DNA of 64,000 nucleotides, taken from assembly GCF_025094135.1 (NCBI RefSeq), contig NW_026252437.1, positions 1 to 64,000 on the forward strand. The letters are read 5' to 3'. This document shows positions 19,698 through 29,460 of this stretch, in pieces. The stretch comes from Mucor mucedo. Lineage: Eukaryota > Mucoromycota > Mucoromycetes > Mucorales > Mucoraceae. The position numbers were made by a program, and so were the translations under genes. The notes below the pieces were generated by a model that ran no database searches, was not told the DNA's origin, and saw nothing but the letters and a program-made list of their open reading frames with translations. The stretch's first letter is position 1. Every line of letters starts with the position of its first letter.

Positions 19698-20534
19698 CCC
19701 AGAAATATCGACTTAAGCCACAAGCGGAATACTTCACATGTAATCAGTTTGATAATCAACATAGAAAAAACAGGTCATGGTTTGTTGGGGAAGGTAATGA
19801 CAATAAACCGGCAATGGACCGCGTGAAAAATTTCTTGTTGGATAACAATGGCAAGTACCTTGATATATGGAGTGGTATTCCCGATGCAATAACGGGAAAA
19901 ACAACCCAGGGACAATCACGAACATGGGTGTGTCAACAATGTGCAAACCAGTTTGCCAAGCATAGCGTCAAACGAAAGAAAAAAACTATTTGCACCAAAT
20001 TATGAATATATCGGCGTCTTATGAAGAATCAAAAAAACTCTTCAACCAAACGGGTGTAGTAGGTAAAGGAAATGTCCCACGTGTAAGCATGTCCGAACAA
20101 TTCAAGATCAAGCGATGTAATATAGTGTCCTTTATACCATGCTCACCTATATATATTTGTAGAAACACTATTCGAAAATCGTCCCAAGTACTTCGAATTG
20201 GAGCCACATCTTTCTGCTAGGTTTACGAACGACTCTTGGGCTTCTGACACTGGAACTATTCAAGATAAGCCCTTCAATAAAGAAACGTTTTTTGGAAGTA
20301 TTCGTAATAAGCAATCGATTGATGACGTTGCAGATGAAAAGTGAGGAGAATAACAAAGATAAGAAGAAAAAAAACAAGAAACAGAAAAAAACTAAAACTC
20401 CCATGTATGATGAGATTATGGAAAGTTTTGAAATTGAAACTGGAGCAAATGTCAGTAATGCTGGTAGAAGTAAATCAGGTTTGAATCCTACCAATGACAG
20501 TGCAAAATCGGCCGCCATATCATACCTAAACTAA
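19698..20534 (+). pseudogene. Unidentified protein-coding relic (several frames)
   Basis: A run of coding-like sequence that must switch frames. First a stretch with FDNQHRKNRSWFVGEGNDNK, KNFLLDNNGKYLDIWSGIPDAI and RTWVCQQCANQFAK (19698-19985). Then SKKLFNQTGVVGKGNVPRVS (about 20030-20090), PKYFELEPHLSARFTNDSWASD (about 20185-20250), and finally a Lys-rich stretch ending TPMYDEIMESFEIE...SAAISYLN (to 20534). The amino-acid style looks like real protein, and a CxxC pair (CQQC) may bind zinc, but I do not recognise the family. Short introns may explain some switches. It ends about 10 bp before a hairpin and is convergent with the copy-2 exonuclease gene. Confidence 0.35.
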
Positions 20535-20542
20535 ATTATATA

Positions 20543-20572
20543 TCGAACGGCCGGAGACCGTTCGGAGATTTT
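20543..20572. other. Hairpin followed by T-run between convergent genes
   Basis: CGAACGGCCGGAGACCGTTCG forms a perfect 7-bp stem (CGAACGG/CCGTTCG), followed by GAGA and seven T residues. It lies between the stop at 20534 on the plus strand and the stop at 20626 on the minus strand. It shares GGCCGGAG with the hairpin at 14919. It may be a transposon subterminal hairpin or a transcript-end structure. Confidence 0.45.
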
Positions 20573-20625
20573 TTTATGAACTGTAAAGAAAAGATATTTT
20601 TATTAACTTATAAAATCTGAAAATA

Positions 20626-21540
20626 TTATGGTTGATTGTTTAGCAATACATGGCAATGTGAAGGATTTTGACGGCCTTCACAAGCAGTTAGACTACAATT
20701 GTGACAAGGAAGGTTTAAGCATCGAATGCATGATCTAAGTTTTTTTTGTTTCTTTGGTTTTGGCTCAGATGGTTTACAGGCACGTGATGTATGCAGATCC
20801 AAAAATCGAATGGCAGGAAGAATACGCTGTGGCGATTGGGAATTGCGAGTGGAGGTAGAAATTTGTGTTGGCGAGATTGTTCTTGGAGCTATGTTCGTAT
20901 ATGTATTTGAAAAGAGCAAAAGGTTAGTTGGCTCAAGATATTGAACTTGAGGTCGATTAGAAGGTATAATAGCATTTTCAACAATTTCCATGGAGGTTGC
21001 GTTGGTAGCTTCGGTAGGTACGCGTTCGGTTTTGTATTCAATATATCAACCATAGTATGATTTGAGATGATACGGCGTTTTATAAAACAGTTTTTTACCC
21101 GTATTGTTGTTTTCTTGGCTGTTACAGAAATCTGAGGAAATGATTAGAAATCCTCCCACTTTGGCTCTTTCCCGTTATACTGAGGGTTTCTTTCTAAAAT
21201 CGTTTTAAAACGTTTTTTTCTTCCATTGTGTGCACACGTACAACAGCAAGCGCAACGATTTGCAGCAACGCAAGGTATTCTTATACAGATTGCTCGGTCT
21301 TGTTTACTTTTACACAGCAATGCGAGTAGACACATTCTGACTGTTTATTCTGGTACTTGGCTCAATTCTGTACGTGTTTGCCAAATCTAAGGGTATTTGA
21401 CACACGCCAAATGTCTCGTATCCATCCTTGAATGACAGAGTGGTCCCATCAGGAATATGGTAGGTTCCTTTATACATGTGGCCTAATTACATCTTAACCT
21501 TATTTATAGTTTGAGTAAGCCAAGGATCGTGGTGACCAAT
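20626..21540 (-). pseudogene. DUF6729/exonuclease gene, copy 2, C-terminal part
   Basis: Diverged counterpart of 3581-4636. Reading the minus strand from 21540: HHDPWLTQTINK (compare HYSPWLVPAIH), then GTYHIPDGTTLSF, YETFGVCQIP (compare NETFGVVDIP), frame disruption, and at the end a Cys-rich tail, CIRCLNLPCHNC...TACEGRQ, like CVVCMVDNC...CTGRH of copy 1. A segment RCACCCTCAHNGRKKRF (about 21250-21190) is an additional Cys-rich patch not seen in copy 1. Stops and shifts show decay. MULE1 lies immediately upstream (21584-26114) and separates it from the rest of the gene at 26130-27060. Confidence 0.65.
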
Positions 21541-21742
21541 ATGCTCCACTCCAAACCTATTTCTACAACCAACGTTTTTTTATGGGTAACTATACGGACA
21601 CCGTTTTTTTTGGTGTAAAAAATATTTACGGACACCGTTTTTCTGTCCGGCCCGGATTTTTTTTTTTTTGCACTATAAAATAATTTCGGGGACACCGTTT
21701 TTTTTACGGACACCATTTTTTACTTCCTAAGAAAATCTCACT

Positions 21743-24700
21743 ATGAAAAAAATGACTGAACATGACATCAGCGACAAGGACTTGCTAATTCAAACACTTC
21801 TGTCCGAGTTCAGTAATGATGTTGAAATTAACGATGGCTTCGACCAAACATTAGAAAATGAGAATGTAAAACACGAAAATCCCGGCAAAAACGCTATCTT
21901 GAACGAGTTTGACTGGGACTCCATCAGTGTCGCAGAGAATGCAGCAGAAGATCACGAGGAAAATTATTTGACTGACTTTCCGGTACCATCTTTTGAGCAG
22001 ACTGTTGGTAGTAGCGAAGCTGTCGTAAGTATGAAAGAGGCTTTTGGAAAGGAGTTTCCTGGAAGTAAAAAGTTCGCTGACAAACAGTCGGCCAAATACG
22101 AGATCGAAGATTTTGTAAGTCTCATAACATGCCTTTTGAGACACTCAGAAGCGATAAAGTTTACATGAAACTCGTATGCAAGCATTTTGGAGAATACCGT
22201 AACACCAGAGGCGAAGAAAGTACGTATGTATTGAGTGAATGGCTGATCTAGTTTGATTAAAAAAGTGAAATAGAAGACAATAATGATGGGGAGAGTGTCT
22301 TGAAAAGACCTAATCGTAAGACTGTTAAGGTTGGATGTACTGCTTTTATTCACACCAAGTTGGATACCAAAGACGTGAACAATCGCTGGTATATAAACAA
22401 GGCTTGTTTTGACCACACGCACCCAGTTAGCAACAACCACCAAATGTATCATGTTAACAGGAAATTGGAAGCAGATAATCAAGAATTTGCAATCAAGATG
22501 ATGCAAAGCGGAAGCACTCCCAGTGGAGTTTTGGAGGTAAGGAAGCTGATAGTAAAAGTAGGATCTGGCAAGGAGTTAGCATTATTTGTGATCGATTTTT
22601 TTTGAATAAAGACATATTATACGCATACTTTAAAAACATTCTCAAACGACACTAACAATAAATATTGTTTCTTAAAATAAATCGTTTTGTTTGTAGATGT
22701 TAAAAACAAGAGACTTTTGCAACGTTAATGTGATCGATCTTACGAATATCCAACAACAGTTATGTAGAGATGATAGCATTTTCATTTGGAATTTTATAAG
22801 ACACCTCCAAACAACAAACCACGATGTTAGATATTTAACTAACGAAGATAATAGAATCCAATCCATTTTCTTTATTCATCAACATGGGATTGAGGAAGCG
22901 CGTATATTATCTGAATGTGTTATAATTGACGCCACATATAAGACCAATTCACACAAGATGGTATTATTGAATTTTGTTGTTGCTCGAGCTTTGCGCTCTC
23001 AAGAAAGACCAAAGCAGCTGACCACCGTTCCCATTGCCGGCTGCTGGATGGACAAGGAAACAGCGGAGAGATATCAGTGGTCTCTTCAATGTTTTAGAGA
23101 TATTGTATGGCCTGCTGGTACAGCTGAAAATTTGTTGCCGAAATGTTTCGTCACCGATAAGGAAGTAGCTTTATTGAAGGCTATCAAAACTGTTTTTCCT
23201 AATAGTAAGCAAATTCTTTGTTGGATTCACATCCAGCGCAACTTTTATCTTCGGTTTAAAAAGAACTTAAGCTCCAAAGTGAAGGCCGACAGTAAGCTAC
23301 AATAAATACAAACTAGTTTCATCTTCTCAGCTTACTCGAATTACAATTAACATAGATCCCAGAATTCAACTTGGAGATCGTAGTTTTTTGACGATTGTTC
23401 AAAAAATGGCATTTATTTGCTCTACTTTGGATGAATTTAAAAATGCAAAAGTAGAGTTTGATGCTTTTGTATCCAGGCCTAAACTCTGTACTAAAGACGG
23501 TGCAATTGTCAAGAAGAAATACTTGGAATTGTATGTAGTATTTAATTTTATGTAGAAATATTCATCACTTTGTCAAGAATTAACTGAATGGCTTTATTAG
23601 CGTGATGAGAAAGGCAAATTTTTGGGCAGGATATGTCATGATCGTGGCACGTAGATGCATTAATTTTGGTAATTCTTTGTCAGCACCTTGCCATCTACGT
23701 GTCAGCCATCAATCATCGAATATGTGTCATAAATAAGTAATGACTTACTAAACTTTGTCATTGCTTATTTTTATGCTAAATATCTATACAATTCTTTACT
23801 ATAAATATAGCCTAACTTTCCCTCTTCTTTCTTCCCCTTCATCAGATATATTATCTAACAACCCTCTTTCCTCTTTTCTTCTTTCTCTCTCTCTCTCTCT
23901 TATAATAAAAATAATAATTATCTTTTATTTCTTTGTTCTTTTAAGCAAGTATTTTTCGGTCTGTCCTGTCCGCCTGTCCGCTCTTGACAGAATATCCCGT
24001 CGATGCTCTGATGCACATGGGTAATCGAACATCCAATAGAGTTAAGGCAACTCATGCAAACATCAGGCGTCACACGCATAAATCTTCTGGAAGTATGGCT
24101 ATTGTAACAAGTAAAATCAGCGCTTGGGTCCAGAAACGGGTGAGTATTTTTTATTGTACTCTGTAAATCGAGACTCACTAAAAATAATTAATGTAATAAA
24201 GGAGGAATACCGCGACTTGCAGTCCAGGAGAGAGGCGTTGACACAGCAGGCAGGCTTATTTGATGTTGATATCATGACGGAAGTCCGTCAACTTCAAACG
24301 AATATCACTAACATTGCTCTTGAGAGTATAAAGTCGGAATTGGTAGAATTGAGACTGGCCAGCGAAAATCCGAATCATAAGAGCCATGCACTGCTAAGAA
24401 ATCAGACTTGTCCGTGTTCTGTAAGAAGAAAATACAATCTTCCGTGCAGACACGTGTTGGTAAAGCTACTCTTTGATAGCAACAGCGTTGTGCCTCTTAA
24501 GGCAATTTCAAAAAGATGGAGAATCCATTATATTGACGGAAGTGGTAAGTACTCTTTAATGGGTTGTATATTTAATTTAAATTCTAATAAATATTAATAT
24601 TGATGTCCTCAGTTGCCACCATTGCTGAGATAACGAAAGAAGCCAGTGAGAAAACACAATCCGTTGACGAATTGGGCGACTACGAAAGCTGTCTGATGAT

Positions 24701-25001
24701 CCGTTTTGAAAAATTCTCTCTGTTGTTGAAGACGGCCAGCAGCCAGCAAGAGAACGAAAGTATAATAAAGCGTATTGATGCCTTGTACGATGATCTTGCT
24801 TGGAGGTTATCAATCGAAACCGCACTTTCCTCCTGTTACTGTGGTATCCCAGAAGGGCCGCCCAAAAAGCAATAAGAGAGAAAAGCTGGCACTAGAGCAC
24901 GAGGACGATGCCATTAAGCATGAAATCAAGAAGCGCAAGGCTGATATCGTAGACAGCTCACCAAAAATAAAACAGATAAAAAAAAAAGGAAGCAGCTGAC
25001 A
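21743..25001 (+). pseudogene. MULE1 transposase, catalytic Glu replaced by Lys
   Basis: Multi-exon Mutator-like transposase. 21743-22168: acidic N-terminus. 22300-22605: FAR1/GCM-like zinc region ending HTHPVSNNHQ. 22697-23305: RNase H-fold core with VIIDATYKTNSHKM (first Asp) and CFVTDKEVALL (second Asp), then CWIHIQRN. About 23356-23534: helical exon. 24000-24120: HMGNRTSNRVKATHANIRR, where the related MULE2 has VESTHAN, so the expected catalytic Glu is Lys (GAG to AAG). 24124-24597: SWIM finger CPCSVRRKYNLPCRH. 24600-24999: linker with a frame slip at GPPKKQ. The solo LTR at 23634 also cuts the gene, and 25002-25180 is intron-like. This transposase should be inactive. Confidence 0.85.
23634..23989 (+). 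mobile_element. Solo LTR (family A), copy 2, inside MULE1
   Basis: A 356-bp TGTCATGATCG...CTCTTGACA block, nearly identical to 11407-11761. Flanks are GGATA (23629-23633) and GAATA (23990-23994), a 5-bp duplication with one mismatch. It splits the MULE1 coding region between FWAGY and the helix carrying GNRTSNRV. No internal retrotransposon sequence remains. Confidence 0.9.
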
Positions 25002-25180
25002 AAAGCCAAGAAAACTGTTCCATCAAACGTGGTAAAAGAAATTTCATTGAAGTAAGTATTTTATTAAACGTGTTGAAGCATTCAAAACTGACTTTTTACG
25101 TTATTTTGAAAGATAAAACGGCACAACCATCCAAACTCTGAACAATAATCCTGGTTTATTTAAACAATTGGATTTATTAG

Positions 25181-25789
25181 ATGCCAATCAAGCTGTAGCT
25201 TTGATTGATCCTCAGGGTGATGATAAGTGTGGATTTCGAGCAATCAGACTAGCACTGTTTGGACATGAAGAAGGTTGGATTTAAGTCAAAAAATCGATGC
25301 TCAACACTCCGGTCATATCGAAATGTATATGAAACCATGCAACTGGACATGAACTATTTAGAAAGAAAATTTAAAGTAGCAAAATCTCCCTGTTTAGACC
25401 CGGAGGACCGTTATATGTGGTTTGACACCATCGGTTACCCGCAACTAGTTGCAGATACAATGAAACGTCCCGTGGTTCTGTTAAGTTCTTCAAAAATATT
25501 TAAAACGACCGGTATCGAACGTGATCTTGACGGTAACATCGTTTATAACAAATCCCGTCAGACTTTTGTCCCTTTCTTTGAGTTGGATACCCAATACTTG
25601 GCTGATCCAATCATGATTTTTTTAACAAGCTCGCATTTCTATCTTCTGGATCGCCAAACCAACGTAAAGAGCAAAAAACCCATCGAATATGAACATTGGC
25701 CGCAAGTTAGCCCTCTTCATAAAATAGTTGTAACAACGCACAGAGACGTTTGCACAACTGATTTCTCTGAGTTTTATCAACACACTTAA
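25181..25789 (+). CDS. MULE1 OTU-type cysteine protease module
   Basis: The frame reads ALIDPQGDDKCGFRAIRLALFGHEEGW (catalytic Cys in DDKCGF, where the usual motif is DGNC). A shift near 25270 is followed by the ORF 25259-25789: PCLDPEDRYMWFDTIGYPQLVADTMKRPVVLLSS, PIMIFLTSSHFYLLD (catalytic His) and HRDVCTTDFSEFYQHT. This matches the OTU modules of MULE2 and MULE3 block for block. OTU proteases cleave ubiquitin-like conjugates. The replacement of Gly-Asn by Asp-Lys before the Cys, together with the frame slip, suggests decay in this copy. Confidence 0.75.
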
Positions 25790-26129
25790 GCCCATTTTTC
25801 TTTTTTCCTACTCGATATATATTAACCCCAATAAAACCTTTATCTTTTTCAAATATAAAATGAACTAATATCTCTAAAAACGGCGCCATCAGTAAAAAAA
25901 AGGTGTCTGTGAAAAAAACGGTGTCCGTAAAAAAAAATGGTGTCCGTAAAAAAAACGATGTTCGTAAAGAAAAAACGGTGTCCGTAAAAAAAACGGTGTC
26001 CCTGAAATTATTTTATAGTGCAAAAAAAAAAAAAAAAAAAATCCGGGCCGGACAGAAAAACAGTGTCCCTCAATATTTTTAACACCAAAAAAAACGGTGT
26101 CCGTATAGTTACCCTTTTTTATTTGATTA

Positions 26130-27060
26130 ATTGTGATATAGAGTTTGTTTTTTTCTTTCAAATAAAGTTACTTCTGTATTGTGTCTCAGTCTATACTCAG
26201 AAAGAGCGCAATTAGCAAGTTCGGGAGAACTGTTGAAGAAGCCAAACTTGCGAATTATGTTCTGGTGAACATCCCCCTATTGATAATAAAAATTGAGAAT
26301 CTTGTCAACTGTAAATTAATTCTATGAGCTAAACTCTTTCGAGCAACTTTGAAACATGGATACTGGAATCATGTCCAGCAATGAGAAATGTCTTTTAGTA
26401 CCCTCGAGGGCAACTCAGGAATGGTGGACATCGTATGAGAGCTAGGAGCAGGTACATCATCATTATTTTGATCAGTAGGTGTTTTACGAGGATCGGTTTG
26501 GGAGCAAGGGGAAAGAGGATATTTCTTTAAAATATCAACTGATGCTGTCGTTCTCAAGTTTGATACTTCGACCACCAGAAGAAATTGGGTGTCATTACCC
26601 CTATCCACAAATGTTGCTGTCTCAAGGTCACCAAGACACTTTTTTTTAGCATTTGGTAAAAGTCGGGAGTTGTCGCATTTTGCGATCATGTTTCTTTGGA
26701 CAACAGAGGTGACTTGAACAACGATGCATTTTCTTATAACTATGATATTTGAATTGGCATGCGTATCAAATTGATGGCTTCTCAAAAAGAAATCTTTATG
26801 ATCCTCTTGATCAACAACAAAACCATATGCGTATGGGCTACCAGAACAAGTAGAGCTGGCGTAGATAACACCGTGAGCTCCCGTATCTAAAGGTGTCACC
26901 TTTTGATTTACTCGACGAAGGTGATTAATTTCTTTAAATTTCTCCAAAGGGACCCACGCATCAAAAGCAGCGTATTTGATCTGCTCAACTGATAGCGTGA
27001 TGTCATCCGAGTTGCTTGTTCTGACATCTCCTTTAGGAAGAGTGCGACCGAGAACCATAC
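26130..27060 (-). pseudogene. DUF6729/exonuclease gene, copy 2, exonuclease part
   Basis: The ORF 27058-26369 starts near the end of the exonuclease (LGRTLPKGDV, VEQIKYAAFDAWVPLEKF = motif III YxxxD). It runs through a linker parallel to copy 1 (THANSNIIVIRK versus TNSALIVKVVK) to SRVLKD, then stops. Beyond the stop, 26130-26260 still encodes HQNIIRKFGFFNSSPELAN and LSEYRLRHNTEV, matching the end of the long exon of copy 1 (MNIVRRFASYNASVRLTD, ADYRLYHNLNV). The segment with DWKTRMLVNPAWIF is missing, so an internal deletion is likely. Motifs I and II would lie beyond 27060 and are not found. MULE1 separates it from 20626-21540. Confidence 0.75.
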
Positions 27061-27518
27061 CAGTTACAGTAAGTCTTTTTCAATTTCGTTCGTTTCCTCG
27101 ACAAATAAATCCAAACCCAGGTCTGCGTTCACACGTTTATATATATATATATATATATTTGGCAAAAGCGGTATTCACTGGTTAATTTTTAATGAAGTCT
27201 TATACAGTTGATCAGACACAAATAAAAGATCTTTATTAATGTGTTAAAAGCGAAAAATGATTTTAATTGACCTAATACAAAAAAAAGGATCTTCATTGAC
27301 CTGGATAACTTCTTTGATATTATTGGGGATTCTTAGGCCCCTCACAAGCACACAAAAAAAATTTTTAATGGTCCAAATATAAGACTTTATTTTCGTTGTT
27401 TGTTTTTTTTATTTTTTTTGATGAAATGTTACATCAGATTCCATTTTGAATAATTAAAAAATTAATGTTACAAAAAGAGATAATTATAAAAAAGGTCGAA
27501 AATTTTTCAGTGCAAAAA
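27061..27518. other. Non-coding stretch with (TA)n
   Basis: Contains a (TA)n microsatellite near 27139-27158 and poly-T/poly-A runs. No gene recognised; upstream exons of the copy-2 exonuclease gene could not be found here. Confidence 0.5.
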
Positions 27519-28085
27519 GGCCGTTCCCAAGCGAAACTTTTTTCACGTTTTGGGAACAAAAGTATTTCGCTCAAAATAGTAATTTAAACTTTAAAAAAAA
27601 TCTTTACCAGCCAAAATTTATGAGGGGTTGGGCAATTTACAAATTAGTAATATATACCCCCTAGGGGGGGTATAAATTACAAAAAAGTAAAAACAAGTAT
27701 GACATGACGTAAAAATTTGATATTGAAATACTAAGATGACCCGACTGCTTCAATATATAAAAATCCACAATGGCTTATTCTTCGTTTTATTTTTCTTGAT
27801 ATATACACACTATATATCCAGCCTATAATCTACTTGACATTTAATAGAAACCCAGCACTGAAACATAAACCATTAACTGATCAAGATATTAATGTCTACT
27901 TCCAATCCACGCTCTTATCTGATCTTCCCGGATAACAATCTATTTCAATCCTTCCTTATAAAAAGGATCCCCTTTTCCATTTAATAAAAAGATATCTAGT
28001 TTTAGTCTCAAATAATTTAACCGTTTGTTACTTGGAATATTTCATTTCTTATAAAACTTCATTTTTTTATTTACCTTCCCTAACA

Positions 28086-29118
28086 ATGTTCAGGGTTTTT
28101 TCATTTGGTGACAATCCCAGCTCTCAAAGAAGACGTGGTCCTTCATGGCCATATTTAAAAACAATGTTGCTTATCGAATGCAATGCCATTTATTTAACTA
28201 CTCTTGAAAGTTCTGGAAGCGACTTCGAGACTGGAGAAACTTACCGTAATTTGAAAAAAGAGTATGATTAAAAAGCTCAACATGCCAATGTTCCGCCTCG
28301 GGAATTAGAACCTATCAAGAGTAAATGGAAGAGTCTTGTTGAGAATTACAAGAAAGAATTCACCAGACGATCAACAACTGGAGAATCTGGCTTCGCCCCT
28401 GATGAGATATATGACAAGTTGGATGAAATACTTCAGGATTATCCTACAATTAGACCTCCCCATATTTACTCCTCTCAAACGAGACGCTTTACGGATAATA
28501 CAGCTCCACCATCTGTACCTGTTCCCAGTGCAGAAGCAAACCCTTTGCCCTCCTCTTCCTCTTTGCATCCATCATCGTCAACTTTTGAGCATGTTCGACC
28601 TTCTATGTCCGAGGACCTAGAACATCCCACTAGTAGAAGAAGAACTGTGCCACCTCAATCGCCTCCCCCTCGTCAAACATCACCTTTTTATCAACCACCA
28701 TCACCCTCCTTTCATCGCCAACCACCACCTTCATTTCAACAACCATCACCCTCTCCTCCCCCCAGCAGGAACCAACACCTCGTCCACGCCAAGAGCCGAC
28801 ACCTAGACCTTGTCAAGAGCCGACACCTAGACCTCGCCAATCACCTAACCAACCAGTACCTCCTCGCCCACGACAGGTAAACTTAACCCCGGAACAGTTA
28901 GGTTGGGAAGCAGTTTGAAATTGTGTAAACGATAGGGAGCTTGGCCGTCATGAAAGAATGTTGAGGGAGTACATGGAGACGCATATTTCTAGCAACAACG
29001 CCAATGCTAATAACATGATAGCTGAAATGCGGGAGGGAATGCCATATACCGAAGATCAGAAGCTCAGATGAGTGAACTATTAGCTTTGTTAGCTCCTCAA
29101 ATGCGTAATAATCAATAA
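28086..29118 (+). pseudogene. H1 Myb/SANT-like accessory protein, broken
   Basis: Harbinger accessory protein that, in studied elements, helps the transposase bind DNA and enter the nucleus. The ATG at 28086 opens SQRRRGPSWPYLKTMLLIE..., a trihelix/SANT-like region continuing as PRELEPIKSKWKSLVENYKKEF. An in-frame TAA at 28269-28271 interrupts it. A long Pro/Ser/Gln-rich linker follows. The frame then slips in a C-run near 28760. In the shifted frame there are repeats of TPRPRQEP, then LTPEQLGWEAV, a TGA, and a helical C-terminus (RELGRHERMLREYME). One nonsense codon, one frameshift and a second stop make it a pseudogene. Confidence 0.75.
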
Positions 29119-29161
29119 ATAATTGCTAGTAAATATTTTTCTTTATTGTGAAAACCATCTG

Positions 29162-29446
29162 TTAAATTGCGGTCTTCTGTAGTCCTGCAGCTACAGATCC
29201 ACCATTCTTACCCTCTCTATCATTTTCATTGCTATTACCACTTTCCTCCAAAACATAGTCATCATCTACTATATCCGGAGGGAAGTCAGGATCACCGATA
29301 TTTATACAGAGGTTATGAAGGATACATGCTGCAGTAATCACTGGACATATATCCTTTGTTTTTCTGATATAAACATACTTACTGATAAATCTCCAACGTG
29401 CTGCAAGTGTCCCAAATGCTCTCTCAATTGTCATTCTGGCCGAAGA
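29162..29446 (-). pseudogene. H1 Harbinger transposase, C-terminal part
   Basis: Encodes SSARMTIERAFGTLAARWRFI (the Glu in IERAFG is the third catalytic residue), then CILHNLCINIGDPDFP and an acidic tail ending near 29162. It is the downstream half of 31082-32134, cut off by the ORF1 element. The codons for NKVH fall in the duplicated target site, so the join is seamless on both sides. Confidence 0.85.
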
Positions 29447-29460
29447 GTGTACCTTGTTGA

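Larger units (their letters stand above)
21584..26114 (+). mobile_element. MULE1: Mutator-like element with OTU module, 8-bp TSD
   Basis: A 4.5 kb DNA transposon. Both ends begin GGGTAACTATACGGACACC (left) and its complement (right, ending 26114). The exact 8-bp duplication TTTTTTAT lies at 21576-21583 and 26115-26122. Subterminal regions hold repeated ACGGACACCGTTTTTT motifs, one unit set at the left (to about 21722) and an expanded set at the right (25890-26110), plus a shared CCGGGCCGGACAG block. Inside are a transposase with a SWIM finger and an OTU protease module, all on the plus strand, and a solo LTR at 23634-23989. It was inserted into copy 2 of the exonuclease gene. Confidence 0.9.

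Noticed and set aside
27139..27160. (TA)n run as a Tc1 target or origin element
   Set aside because: A simple microsatellite with no associated structure.
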